Below are positions 33,854 through 43,335 of a DNA stretch of 64,000 nucleotides, piece by piece; within the stretch, counting starts at the first letter, position 1; each line of letters opens with the position of its first letter. The position numbers were made by a program, and so were the translations under genes. A model generated the notes under the pieces. That model was not told the origin of the DNA. It saw only the letters and a program-made list of their open reading frames with translations, and ran no database searches. Source of the DNA: Bacilli bacterium (GTDB taxonomy: Bacteria > Bacillota_I > Bacilli_A > RF39 > UBA660); NCBI GenBank assembly GCA_017627015.1, contig JAGAHP010000006.1:24740-88739 (forward strand). The letters run 5' to 3'.

Positions 33854-34156
33854 ATGAAAAGATTTAATATGATTGATGAAAACTTTGTTTGTGAAAATTG
33901 TAATAAAGAAGTAGAAAAACTTGGATATACCGCAAGAGATCATTGTCCTTATTGCTTATACTCTAAACACGTTGATATAAATCCAGGTGATAGATCAAAT
34001 AACTGCAAGGGTTTATTAAAACCAATAGGTATAGAAAAATTTAAAGATACCTATAAAATTATATATGAATGTACAAAATGTCATGAGAAACATAAGAACA
34101 TTATGGCAACAGATGATAACTATGATTTAATTATAGAATTATCGAAATACGAATAA
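33854..34156 (+). CDS. RNHCP-domain protein
   Basis: A 100-residue protein with the RNHCP zinc-ribbon signature: FVCENCNKEV, ARDHCPYCLYSKHVDINPGDRSNNCKGLLKPIG and a C-terminal CTKCHEKHKN. These give three CxxC-type pairs. Members are small, widespread in Firmicutes and uncharacterised; a nucleic-acid or metal-binding role is likely from the cysteines. The weak site before the ATG is not a good match to GGAGG. It is divergent from scpA and ends at a bidirectional terminator. Confidence 0.88.
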   Translation: MKRFNMIDENFVCENCNKEVEKLGYTARDHCPYCLYSKHVDINPGDRSNNCKGLLKPIGIEKFKDTYKIIYECTKCHEKHKNIMATDDNYDLIIELSKYE

Positions 34157-34190
34157 AAAAAAGTAATTCAATTAAGAATTACTTTTTATT
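34154..34190. terminator. bidirectional terminator
   Basis: Stem AAGTAATTC/GAATTACTT (34161-34184) with T-runs on either side, serving the RNHCP gene (+) and the YfcC-type carrier gene (-). Confidence 0.85.
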
Positions 34191-35762
34191 TGTTTTTTTA
34201 GTAGTTTTCTTAGCAGCTGGATTTTTAGTTGTTTTTTTAGCTACAGTCTTTTTAACATCATTCTTAGTTTCTTCAACTTTCTTTTCTACTTTTTTTACTT
34301 CTTTTTCAACTTTTTCAATTCTAGTTTCTGTAAGTTTAGTATATCTCATATATACTAATACTCCATATACTACGATTAATAAGATTAAAGCAACTATAGA
34401 AGGAGCTTCAAATCCTTTAACAGAAATTGAAATAACTACTAATACAGTAACTAATAATACTAAGAAATATTTAATAATATATTTAAACCAATCTTTATAA
34501 CTAGTTTCTGTATATCTTAAAGCAAGTAACATAATAATACTTGTTGGAGAAATTAATAAGCATAAACTATAAACAGCTTGGAATAATACTGCGAATAAAC
34601 TTTGATATTCTTTAGCACTAGTACTTAAAACTGCTGTCATAGTAAATTGAGTTCCATAAGCATAATCTGGATAGAATAATGCTGCTAAAACTGAAGTAAC
34701 TGTTCCAGTTAATAAGCTTACTGTTTTTTTAGTTAATGCAATTGTAATAGTATAGAATATTCCTGAAGAATATACGTTAACTAATACTATGTTTGCTAAA
34801 ACAATAATTAATGCATATGGGAATGCTTTCTTTAATCCTTTAGCAAAGCTTTCAAAGAAACCATTAATTCCTACTTTATATATTAATCCAATTAATACAG
34901 TTACAAATGTAAATAATACTGCTGCATTAAATGGTTGCCAGTTTCCAAATGAAACAACACTCTTACCTACTATTGCATCAAATACTGATACTTTAGCAAT
35001 TTTTCCTTTTCTCATTGTTTCTAAGAATGTATCAAATCCTTTGAAACCAAAGTAACCACTCCAATTAACAAATCCAAGAACTAATAATACGAATACTACT
35101 CCCATAGTGATATATAGTGGAATTAGTTTTCCATCATTTTCTTTCTTTAGATCTTTTGTTTTGGCTGGTTTATTACCAAATACTAATATAAATCCTACTA
35201 ATGTAACGATTCCTACTAATGTAACAATTACTTTTGGTAATATATTGTCCTTTACTGTTAGACTAAGCATTTGATTTGTATATGTAGTAAATAATGATCC
35301 TGATAGACCAATTAGAATTGCACCTACAGTAGCAGCTATAGATGTTTCTTTACTAAATCCAAGCTTTCTAACAACAGAGATAAGAAATGGAACAAAAATT
35401 AACATAGAATACATTTCTCCAGTAAACATAGTTACTAGACCTAATATAAAGATAGTAATTACAATAAATAACCCTTTATTCTTATTAAAACTTACAGCAA
35501 CATTATTAACCATCTTTTCATATTTTCCAGTTTTACTTAGTACTCCATATAAAGCACCAATAAATAAAACATATATGAATAAAGTTAAGAATGCACTAAA
35601 TGATGTTATACCATTAGTAAATACATCTGCGAACGGTATTGGCATAACAGTTCCTTTTTCTACAGCTCCATATGTCATTGTAGTTCCAGGAATAAAATAA
35701 CTTAATACAACTGATACTAAAATAGCAATAGTTATAATTTTAAAAACATTATATTTTTTCAT
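34179..35762 (-). CDS. YfcC/DcuC-family membrane carrier with lysine-rich tail
   Basis: A 527-residue carrier of about 12 hydrophobic helices up to residue 465. The N-terminal NVFKIITIAILVSVVLSYFIPG and central TGEMYSMLIFVPFLISVVRKLGFSKETSIAATVGA fit the YfcC/C4-dicarboxylate-like carrier family; substrate uncertain. Odd: after the last helix (about residue 475) the protein continues into about 50 residues of KxVEKKVEETK-type repeats and a KKTTKNPAAKKTTKKTNKK tail, histone-H1-like. GGAGG before the ATG. It has its own extended -10. Confidence 0.82.
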   Translation of the reverse strand: MKKYNVFKIITIAILVSVVLSYFIPGTTMTYGAVEKGTVMPIPFADVFTNGITSFSAFLTLFIYVLFIGALYGVLSKTGKYEKMVNNVAVSFNKNKGLFIVITIFILGLVTMFTGEMYSMLIFVPFLISVVRKLGFSKETSIAATVGAILIGLSGSLFTTYTNQMLSLTVKDNILPKVIVTLVGIVTLVGFILVFGNKPAKTKDLKKENDGKLIPLYITMGVVFVLLVLGFVNWSGYFGFKGFDTFLETMRKGKIAKVSVFDAIVGKSVVSFGNWQPFNAAVLFTFVTVLIGLIYKVGINGFFESFAKGLKKAFPYALIIVLANIVLVNVYSSGIFYTITIALTKKTVSLLTGTVTSVLAALFYPDYAYGTQFTMTAVLSTSAKEYQSLFAVLFQAVYSLCLLISPTSIIMLLALRYTETSYKDWFKYIIKYFLVLLVTVLVVISISVKGFEAPSIVALILLIVVYGVLVYMRYTKLTETRIEKVEKEVKKVEKKVEETKNDVKKTVAKKTTKNPAAKKTTKKTNKK

Positions 35763-35832
35763 ATTTTTCCTCCTCCAATTATTTAAAAAAATTTTTTTGT
35801 AATTCTATTGTCACCTCTATCTCCTCATAAGA

Positions 35833-35841
35833 ATTATAGCA
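35833..35841 (-). promoter_or_regulatory. extended -10 promoter of the YfcC-type carrier gene
   Basis: TGCTATAAT on the minus strand, following the T-tract of the lysS terminator. The 5' leader to the ATG is about 60-65 bases. Confidence 0.6.
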
Positions 35842-35854
35842 CAAAAAAGGAGCA

Positions 35855-35882
35855 AAAAAAAGCAATTTAAATAAATTGCTTT
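35855..35882 (-). terminator. rho-independent terminator of lysS
   Basis: Stem AAGCAATTTA/TAAATTGCTT followed by a T-run on the minus strand. Confidence 0.8.
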
Positions 35883-35890
35883 TATTTTTA

Positions 35891-37363
35891 TTACTTTCTT
35901 TCTACTGGTTTCATAGTTGGGAATAGTATTGCATCTCTTAAAGTTTCAAGGTTATATGCAATCATCATTAATCTATCAATTCCAAATCCTAAACCAGAAA
36001 TTGGTGGCATACCTTGTTCCATAGCTAATAAGTAATCTTCATCTAAATCCATAGTTTCATCATCCCCTGCTTCTTTTTGAGCAAGTTGATCTTCAAATGT
36101 TTGTCTTTGAATAGCTGGATCTACTAACTCTGAATATGCATTACATATTTCTGCACCCATTATAACAACTTGGAAACAATCTACAGCTTTAGAATCATTA
36201 TCATTTCTTCTAGCAAGTGGTTTTAAACTAGCTGGATAATTATACATAACTACTGGACCAATTATATTTGCTCTTAATAATTTTTTATATAAGAAATCAG
36301 TTAATTGAGGAATAGATTTATATTCTTCCATATCTTTTAAAGTAAAGAATCCTTTTTCAACAACTTTATTCTTATATTCATTAACATCAGTTTCATTTAA
36401 GAATTCAAATCCTAAAATTTCATTCATTTTTTCTATATAATTAATTCTTTCCCATTCTTTACCAAAATCAATAGTATTACCTTGATATTCTATAACAGAT
36501 GAACCAGTTAAGAATTCCATACTTTCTTTCATTAAATCTTGGAAAAATTTAATATTATCTTCGAAATCCCAATAAGCAGCATACCATTCTATTTGAGTAA
36601 ATTCTGGATTATGTTGTGGATCCATTCCTTCATTTCTAAAACATTTAGCTACTTCATAAACTCTATCAAATCCACCAGCTATACACTCTTTTAAATAACA
36701 TTCTGGTGCGATTCTTAAATTACAATCCAAATCAAGTGCATTATAGTGAGTATAAAATGGTTTAGCAGACGCTCCTGAAACTGAAGTTTGTACAATTGGA
36801 GTTTCTACTTCTAAGAATCCATGATTATTTAAGAAGTTTCTAACAAATAAATAATATTTACTTCTACCTACAAAAATCTTTCTAGATTCTTCATTCATCA
36901 TTAAGTCAACATAACGTTCTCTATATTTAGATTCTACATCAGTTAATCCATGGAATTTTTCAGGAAGAGGTCTAAGTGATTTACCTAAGAATTCAAAATT
37001 TTCTACTCTTAAAGTTTTTTCACCAGTTTGAGTAGTAAATATTTCTCCTTCTGCTCCTATAAAATCTCCACCATCAATTAACTTCTTAAAAAATTCATAT
37101 CTTTCTTCACCAAGTAAATCTACTCTGAATTCTAATTGGAATACGTCTTCAATATTTCTAATTTTAACAAAAGATAATTTACCCATCTTTCTAGCAAACG
37201 CTATTCTTCCGCAAACTTTAACGCCTTTTGTACCATCTTCTAAATTCTTAGCTTCTGTTAAAGTATGAGTTCTTTCATATTTTGCTGGATATGGATTACA
37301 TACCTTTTTAATCTCTTCTAATTTTTCTCTTCTAATAACTTCTTGTTCACTTAATTCTCTCAT
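35891..37363 (-). CDS. lysS: lysyl-tRNA synthetase, class II
   Basis: A 490-residue class IIb synthetase. The N-terminal OB-fold anticodon-binding domain spans about residues 1-150 (VKVCGRIAFARKMGKLSFVKIRN). Motif 2 is RCFRNEGMDPQHNPEFTQIEWYAAYWDFED-like (about residues 255-285), motif 3 GLGFGIDRLMM (about residue 463). No T-box is visible upstream. The gap to dus is 38 bases. GAGG site before the ATG. Secure. Confidence 0.98.
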   Translation of the reverse strand: MRELSEQEVIRREKLEEIKKVCNPYPAKYERTHTLTEAKNLEDGTKGVKVCGRIAFARKMGKLSFVKIRNIEDVFQLEFRVDLLGEERYEFFKKLIDGGDFIGAEGEIFTTQTGEKTLRVENFEFLGKSLRPLPEKFHGLTDVESKYRERYVDLMMNEESRKIFVGRSKYYLFVRNFLNNHGFLEVETPIVQTSVSGASAKPFYTHYNALDLDCNLRIAPECYLKECIAGGFDRVYEVAKCFRNEGMDPQHNPEFTQIEWYAAYWDFEDNIKFFQDLMKESMEFLTGSSVIEYQGNTIDFGKEWERINYIEKMNEILGFEFLNETDVNEYKNKVVEKGFFTLKDMEEYKSIPQLTDFLYKKLLRANIIGPVVMYNYPASLKPLARRNDNDSKAVDCFQVVIMGAEICNAYSELVDPAIQRQTFEDQLAQKEAGDDETMDLDEDYLLAMEQGMPPISGLGFGIDRLMMIAYNLETLRDAILFPTMKPVERK

Positions 37364-37401
37364 AGTTTTTCACCTCTAAACGTAAGTAATTATAACATAT
37401 T

Positions 37402-38373
37402 TTATAATGTTTTCCTATATTCTTCTAATATTTTTATTAATTCTTCTTTAGTTTTACACATAAATATACTTTGTTTTATTTTAGTGCTTCCTGGAATACC
37501 TTTTATATAGTTTGCCGCTATTGTTCTCATTTCTAATACTGCGACCTTTTCATTCTTAATTTCTAACAAATAATTTAAATGTTTAATAGCTAGATCTATT
37601 TTATCAGTATTTGATACCTCTTTAAGTAATTCTCCTGTTTTAAAATAATGATCTATTTCTCTAAATATAAACGGATTGGAAAGAGCCGCTCTACCTATCA
37701 TAACTGCATCGCAACCTGTTTCATCAATCATTCTTTTTGCATCCTCTGCTGACTTTATATCGCCATTACCAATAACAGGAATAGATACAGCTTCTTTAAC
37801 TTGTTTAATTATAGACCAATCTGCATTACCAGTATAACCTTGTGATCTTGTTCTAGGATGAATAGTTATTGCTGAAGCTCCTGCCTCCTCTATTACTTTC
37901 GCAACTTCTACCGCATTAATTGATTTAGAATCCCAACCACTTCTTATTTTAACTGTAACTGGTACATCTACTACATCTACTACAGCAGATACTATTTCTC
38001 TTATTTTTTCTGGATTTTTTAAAAGTGCTGATCCTGCTTGTGATTTAACTGCCACTTTAGGAACAGGACAACCCATATTTATATCTATAATATCTGGTTT
38101 CATTATTTCCATAACTTTTTTAGCAGCCACTATAAAACTATCTTTATCACTACCAAATATTTGTTGAGCAATAGGTCTTTCTTCTTCAGTCATAGTAAGC
38201 ATATTTAAAGTTTTTTTATCACCATAAAAAAGTGCTTTATCAGATACCATTTCTGCAAAAACTAAACCTGCGCCTAGTTCTCTAGCTATTCTTCTAAATG
38301 CACTATTACAAAAACCTGCCATAGGTGCCAAACAAATATTATTATCAAACTTTAAATTACCTATTTTAAACAT
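37402..38373 (-). CDS. dus: tRNA-dihydrouridine synthase (DusB-like)
   Basis: FMN-dependent reduction of uridines in tRNA D-loops. The 323-residue protein has [33 protein letters not shown] (catalytic Cys), [32 protein letters not shown] and [14 protein letters not shown], and [10 protein letters not shown]. All are Dus family hallmarks; DusB-like is the usual Firmicute assignment. It precedes lysS by 38 bases, the same neighbourhood as in Bacillus. Confidence 0.95.
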   Translation of the reverse strand: MFKIGNLKFDNNICLAPMAGFCNSAFRRIARELGAGLVFAEMVSDKALFYGDKKTLNMLTMTEEERPIAQQIFGSDKDSFIVAAKKVMEIMKPDIIDINMGCPVPKVAVKSQAGSALLKNPEKIREIVSAVVDVVDVPVTVKIRSGWDSKSINAVEVAKVIEEAGASAITIHPRTRSQGYTGNADWSIIKQVKEAVSIPVIGNGDIKSAEDAKRMIDETGCDAVMIGRAALSNPFIFREIDHYFKTGELLKEVSNTDKIDLAIKHLNYLLEIKNEKVAVLEMRTIAANYIKGIPGSTKIKQSIFMCKTKEELIKILEEYRKTL

Positions 38374-38418
38374 TTTTTCACCCGCAAATATATTAACACA
38401 TTTTGTTAATAATTAATA

Positions 38419-38446
38419 GAAAAAGTTAGATATTTATCTAACTTTT
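38419..38446 (-). terminator. rho-independent terminator downstream of the pilin-like gene
   Basis: Stem AAAGTTAGATA/TATCTAACTTT followed by T residues on the minus strand. Confidence 0.75.
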
Positions 38447-39236
38447 ATTCATCTAATATAAATGGATTAAATTTAGATCCATCTCCTAAAACATAAGTAG
38501 TATCTTTATTCAAAACTATTAAAGGAAAAACATATACATCCTTAGTATTAATATCTTCTATACTGTTAGTATCAATATTGTATAATTTATATCCATTATT
38601 AGTTTTAACTACTATATTGTCTTCTATAGAAAGATTTCCTTTTAATATATCTTCTTCTGATAAACTTACTACATTGACAACACTATTTTTATTATATGAA
38701 TTATATATATTTTTAATAGTATTATCTATATTATCTTTCTTAGTCTTTTTAATATCATCATTATATATATAAACATTTCCTTCTTGATCTATTTTTAAGA
38801 TTCTATATGTATCATTATTAAATTCTAAGTAATTTCTATCCTGAATATAACATATATCTTTACAAGATAATACATTTCTAAATAAATCTCCTGATATGAA
38901 TATATCTTCTAACTCTCCATTTTTTGTAAGTATAATTACTCTAGTATCTTCATCATACTTTTGGTTTGTAGAAGGATTAATTTCATCACCAGTTAAATAT
39001 TTTTCTGTTATTAAATCTCTAATTGTAATAACATTACTCTCTTTTAATTTATCCATATTATCTAAGGCCATATTTCTAGCAGCTATTATTACTTCATTTG
39101 TTTCTTCAGAAGAACCTGTTACTGATGCATTTAATACAGATGTTAAGTTCTTTGAACCAGTAAGAATTACAAATGTTAATAGTAATACAGAACATATAAT
39201 TAAGAAAGTACTTATTATTTTAAACTTTTTACTCAT
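38445..39236 (-). CDS. single-helix envelope protein, pilin-like architecture
   Basis: A 263-residue protein with a short basic start (MSKKFK), one hydrophobic helix (about residues 6-26), an amphipathic helix and a soluble beta-rich domain. ITIRDLITEKYLTGDEINPSTNQKYD followed by TRVIILTKNGELEDIF recalls the C-terminal part of pseudopilins in related gut Bacilli, but no prepilin peptidase site is visible. CKDIC (about residue 128) could form a disulfide. It follows the WG-repeat gene by 7 bases. Confidence 0.55.
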   Translation of the reverse strand: MSKKFKIISTFLIICSVLLLTFVILTGSKNLTSVLNASVTGSSEETNEVIIAARNMALDNMDKLKESNVITIRDLITEKYLTGDEINPSTNQKYDEDTRVIILTKNGELEDIFISGDLFRNVLSCKDICYIQDRNYLEFNNDTYRILKIDQEGNVYIYNDDIKKTKKDNIDNTIKNIYNSYNKNSVVNVVSLSEEDILKGNLSIEDNIVVKTNNGYKLYNIDTNSIEDINTKDVYVFPLIVLNKDTTYVLGDGSKFNPFILDE

Positions 39237-39243
39237 AACCCAC

Positions 39244-40983
39244 CTACTCTACAGAATATATTAGTTTTCCTGAATAATTATAATAATTATCATCAACTAA
39301 TATATAATTGCTTTTAACAGTTATATTATCAGAATTGATTTTTATTGGCAACTCTTTTCCTGTGGATAAATTAACAAGTAATTTATCACCTGAATAACTT
39401 GCTAAAACAATTGGATAATCATCTGTTAAATAATCTATATCATCATATATAGCTTCTATTTCTATTTTATCTCTAGAATTAATAAAACCATAATTATCAT
39501 TTTTATCATTATATATAAATAATTCCTTTTTATAATCATCTCTTAACAATTTAAATAAATCATCATCTATAAAATCTAAATTATCATAACTTAATTTTAC
39601 TATTTCTTTTCCTTTTTTAGATAAAATACCATAGTTATTATCGTTTGCGACTATAGCGTAACCATTTTTATTAAACTCACTTGTTTTATCATAAGAATTA
39701 CTGTTAATGATATTTCCTTCTTTATCTACATAATTATATTTATCTTTGTATAATCTAACATTAAGCATATCATTATAATACTTATTATTAACTGGTTCAT
39801 AATCTGAGAAAGTACCTAATATTTTCTTTGATGATATAACATTATATATATTTTTATTAGTATTAAAATCATGTGATTTTTCTAGTATTATTCCATCACC
39901 ATAATAATAATCGTTATTATCATTTTCATTAATAACTTTTTGTGTAAGCATATTTATGTATGAAACACTAGTATCGTTATTAACACCTATTATTATATCC
40001 GATTTTATATCATCTATTCTTAATCTTTTAAATTTATCTGTTTTATATTTAACTTCTCCATCTTTTACAACTATGTAAGTACTATTTTCATCTACACTAT
40101 CAGATATTATATAAAATACATTGTTTTTTAATACATTAATATCTTTAAGTGTATAACTATATACTTCTTTACCAGTTTCTAAGTTAATTATTGTAGAAGA
40201 ATTATTTACTTTTACTTTTGCATATCTATCTGATAAAGGTACATCTTCATCTACATTAGATATTTCTATATCTATATCTTTATCATCAACTTCATCAACT
40301 TTAAAAGCATATATTTCTTTTCCTTGTTTATTAATTATTCCCATTGTCTCATCTCTAGTAAAAAGATACATACCATTTTTAGCATAACTAATACTATCAT
40401 ATTTAAATGATGTTAATTCTTTTAAATCATAATCTAATAATGCTTGTTTTAATCCGTTTTTAGTAATTTTACTTGCAATATATTTATTACCAAATAAGCC
40501 TATATAATAATAGTTTCCAAAAGGTACTTCTAATACACCTTTACCATTTAATACACCATATAAATTATTACTATTCTTTACTACAGCATATCCTTTATAA
40601 TAATCAGATCCATATGTATACTTAGGTCTTGTAATAATTGTTCCTTCATTATCTATATAACCTACCTTTTTATTATTTTCGATTTTTATTAAGTTAACAG
40701 ATTCAGCTTTACTATTATTAACAAATAAATACATTCCTAAAATTGATACAAATACAAATGCAATTATAGGAAAAATTATAGTTGGTTTCTTAAATGAAAC
40801 CTTAGTATTTCTTGCAGGTATATTTTTAATTCTTTCATCTAATATTAATATATTATTATCAGTTACTTCAGGGACTATATTACTATTAAATGGTATATCA
40901 TCAAAAGAACTATTTAATGTTACTTGTGATGGTAATTCATTAGTTGAATCTGACGCAAATGGTATATCATCAAAATTGTTCAT
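39244..40983 (-). CDS. membrane-anchored WG-repeat protein
   Basis: A 579-residue protein. Residues 1-40 contain two copies of FDDIPF (about residues 4-9 and 27-32). A single transmembrane helix lies at about residues 68-88. The exterior portion (about 95-579) contains several WG/KWG-type repeats: VGYIDNEGTIITRPKYTYG, LYGVLNGKGVLEVPF, YNYVDKEGNIIN and NNYGILSKKGKEIVKLSYD. Repeats of this kind form beta-propeller-like surfaces. Function unknown; probably a surface or sensing protein. It forms an operon with the pilin-like gene. Confidence 0.78.
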   Translation of the reverse strand: MNNFDDIPFASDSTNELPSQVTLNSSFDDIPFNSNIVPEVTDNNILILDERIKNIPARNTKVSFKKPTIIFPIIAFVFVSILGMYLFVNNSKAESVNLIKIENNKKVGYIDNEGTIITRPKYTYGSDYYKGYAVVKNSNNLYGVLNGKGVLEVPFGNYYYIGLFGNKYIASKITKNGLKQALLDYDLKELTSFKYDSISYAKNGMYLFTRDETMGIINKQGKEIYAFKVDEVDDKDIDIEISNVDEDVPLSDRYAKVKVNNSSTIINLETGKEVYSYTLKDINVLKNNVFYIISDSVDENSTYIVVKDGEVKYKTDKFKRLRIDDIKSDIIIGVNNDTSVSYINMLTQKVINENDNNDYYYGDGIILEKSHDFNTNKNIYNVISSKKILGTFSDYEPVNNKYYNDMLNVRLYKDKYNYVDKEGNIINSNSYDKTSEFNKNGYAIVANDNNYGILSKKGKEIVKLSYDNLDFIDDDLFKLLRDDYKKELFIYNDKNDNYGFINSRDKIEIEAIYDDIDYLTDDYPIVLASYSGDKLLVNLSTGKELPIKINSDNITVKSNYILVDDNYYNYSGKLIYSVE

Positions 40984-41028
40984 ATAATCCCTCCTATTCT
41001 CATATCATTTTAACATATTTTTTAAAGA

Positions 41029-41058
41029 AAAGAAAGAAGTTATAGAAAATCTATAACT
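41029..41058 (-). terminator. probable terminator of ftsK
   Basis: Stem AGTTATAGA/TCTATAACT with an interrupted T-rich run on the minus strand. Confidence 0.55.
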
Positions 41059-41060
41059 TT

Positions 41061-43262
41061 TTATTCTTCATCTTCACCTGATTCGACTTCTACTAAAACT
41101 TCTCTTGGTTTTGAACCTTGTTGAGGACCTACTATTCCTCTTTCTTCAAGTAAATCTATTAATCTTGCTGCTCTATTATAACCAATCTTGAATTTTCTTT
41201 GAAGAAGTGATGCAGAAGCTTTTTTAGTTTGTACTACAAATTCAACAACAGATCCATATAATTGATCATCATTATCCACATCATTTGCATCATATTCTGA
41301 ATGAGTACTTCCTCCATTACTTGATGCTTCTAAATTAAATCTATCATCATATACAGCTTTTTGTTGTTTACATACAAAATCTACTAATCTATTTATTTCT
41401 TCTTCAGAAACAAATGCTCCTTGTATTCTTTGTGGTATTGATTCACCCATAGGTAAGAATAACATATCACCTTTACCTAATAATTTTTCTGCTCCACCCA
41501 TATCTAATATTGTTCTACTATCTATTTGAGAAGAAACTGCAAAAGATATACGTGAAGGAATATTAGCTTTAATAACTCCAGTTATAACATTTGTTGATGG
41601 TCTTTGAGTAGCTACTATTAAATGAATACCAGCAGCTCTAGCCATTTGTGTTATTCTAAGAATGGAATCTTCTACTTCATTTTTAGCAACTACCATTAAA
41701 TCAGCAAGTTCATCGATTATAACTACAATATATGGTAGTAATGGTAATTTTGATTCTTCTGGTAAATTCTTATTTTTCTTTTCTAGATATGCATTATAAC
41801 TTTCTATATTTTTAGTCTTTGAATCTTCAAATTTATCATATCTATCCATCATCTCTGCAACAACTTTTTGTAGCGCAATACTTGCTTTTCTTGGATCAGT
41901 AACAACTGGTTGAAGTAAATGAGGTATTCCATTATACATAGATAGTTCAACCTTTTTTGGATCTACCATAATAAGTTTAACTTCATCTGGTCTTGCTCTC
42001 ATAAGAATGGAACCTACTATACAATTTATACAAACTGATTTACCAGAACCTGTCGCACCTGCAACTAAAAGATGAGGTGTTTTATTAATTTCACAATATC
42101 TTGGTGTACCCATAATGTCTTTACCTAAAGCAACCATTAACTTATTACTTTGTTTTTCTTTAGGAAAACTAGATATTATTTCTCTAAATGCTACCGCACT
42201 ATTTACTTTATTTGGTATTTCTACACCCACTGTTCTTTTTCCTGGAATAGGTGCTTGTATTCTAACATCCTTTGCTGCTAACGCTAAAGCTATTTCACTA
42301 TGAAGAGTAGTTATTTTACTAGTTCTAGTACCAGATTTAACTTCTAATTCATATTGTGTAACAGATGGTCCAACATGTACTTCTCTAACTTTAGCATATA
42401 CTTCAAAGTCTTTTAATACTTGTTCTAAAATACCAATATTTTTCTTTATTTCTATTTCATTTTCTTTTTGATTTTTCTTTTTAATTTGATCTAGTAATGC
42501 AATAGATGGTAATTCATAATTCTGATACAAATTATTAACAACCTTATTATTTTCTCTTACAGATTCTTCATATTCTTTTTCTACTTCTTTAGTATTAGTA
42601 AGTTCACTTAAAGAAGAAACAACAACCTTTTTGTCTTCCATAGGAGAATTATAATCATCATCTTCTTCGTCTTCCTCATCCTCATCATCATCATCTTCTT
42701 CATCTTTAGAAAACTTTTCTTTTATACCATCAAGCATTTCAGATAAAGATAATTTTGATATTAATAATAATCCTGTTAACATAACAATACTAATAACAAT
42801 AATACTACCAATATGTCCTAATAAAACATAAAGTGATGATACTGCAAGAGCACCTATAATACCTCCACCAGGAAAAGTAGTTTTAGCATTTAAGCATTTT
42901 GTAAATTCAGATACAGTATCTTTTAAAGTAGAACTAATTGTTGGATTACTTCCTAAATAATTTAGATGCGCTAGCGCTAGTAATCCTATTAAAAATATAC
43001 ATAATCCTATAAATCTGCTACTTAAATATCTTGGATTTTCTCTTTTAACTAAAATATATCCACCAATAAGAATAAGTAGTGATAAAAATACAAAATCAAA
43101 TGTTCCCATCAAGAACATAGCAAACCCTTTAAATACAGTACCTAAAATATTTGCTTTATATCCTAAGAACCCAATAATACCTATAACTATTAAAAGAATT
43201 CCTTTTATTTCAATTGGAAATTTGCTAGATGAATTTTGTGTTCTTTTTTTCTTCTTAGCCAA
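41061..43262 (-). CDS. ftsK: DNA translocase FtsK/SpoIIIE
   Basis: A 733-residue DNA pump moving chromosome arms through the division or sporulation septum. About four N-terminal transmembrane helices (about residues 15-180) are followed by an acidic linker (EEDDDDEDEEDEEDDD), the motor with Walker A GATGSGKSV and Walker B IVVIIDELADLM, and the C-terminal winged-helix gamma domain (KKASASLLQRKFKIGYNRAARLIDLLEE). I start at TTG 43262 (M-AKKKKRTQ), 5 bases after AGAGGTGG, because the upstream ATGs have no usable site. Confidence 0.95.
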   Translation of the reverse strand: MAKKKKRTQNSSSKFPIEIKGILLIVIGIIGFLGYKANILGTVFKGFAMFLMGTFDFVFLSLLILIGGYILVKRENPRYLSSRFIGLCIFLIGLLALAHLNYLGSNPTISSTLKDTVSEFTKCLNAKTTFPGGGIIGALAVSSLYVLLGHIGSIIVISIVMLTGLLLISKLSLSEMLDGIKEKFSKDEEDDDDEDEEDEEDDDYNSPMEDKKVVVSSLSELTNTKEVEKEYEESVRENNKVVNNLYQNYELPSIALLDQIKKKNQKENEIEIKKNIGILEQVLKDFEVYAKVREVHVGPSVTQYELEVKSGTRTSKITTLHSEIALALAAKDVRIQAPIPGKRTVGVEIPNKVNSAVAFREIISSFPKEKQSNKLMVALGKDIMGTPRYCEINKTPHLLVAGATGSGKSVCINCIVGSILMRARPDEVKLIMVDPKKVELSMYNGIPHLLQPVVTDPRKASIALQKVVAEMMDRYDKFEDSKTKNIESYNAYLEKKNKNLPEESKLPLLPYIVVIIDELADLMVVAKNEVEDSILRITQMARAAGIHLIVATQRPSTNVITGVIKANIPSRISFAVSSQIDSRTILDMGGAEKLLGKGDMLFLPMGESIPQRIQGAFVSEEEINRLVDFVCKQQKAVYDDRFNLEASSNGGSTHSEYDANDVDNDDQLYGSVVEFVVQTKKASASLLQRKFKIGYNRAARLIDLLEERGIVGPQQGSKPREVLVEVESGEDEE

Positions 43263-43284
43263 AAGTACCACCTCTATCATAATA

Positions 43285-43293
43285 ATTATACCA
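43285..43293 (-). promoter_or_regulatory. extended -10 promoter of ftsK
   Basis: TGGTATAAT on the minus strand, about 22 bases before the TTG start and close behind the terminator of the RNase J-like gene. Confidence 0.55.
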
Positions 43294-43299
43294 TTTTTA

Positions 43300-43335
43300 T
43301 AAAAAAATAAAAACACTTTTTAAAAAAGTGTTTAA
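43300..43335 (-). terminator. rho-independent terminator of the RNase J-like gene
   Basis: Stem AAACACTTTTT/AAAAAGTGTTT and T-rich tail on the minus strand. Confidence 0.8.
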
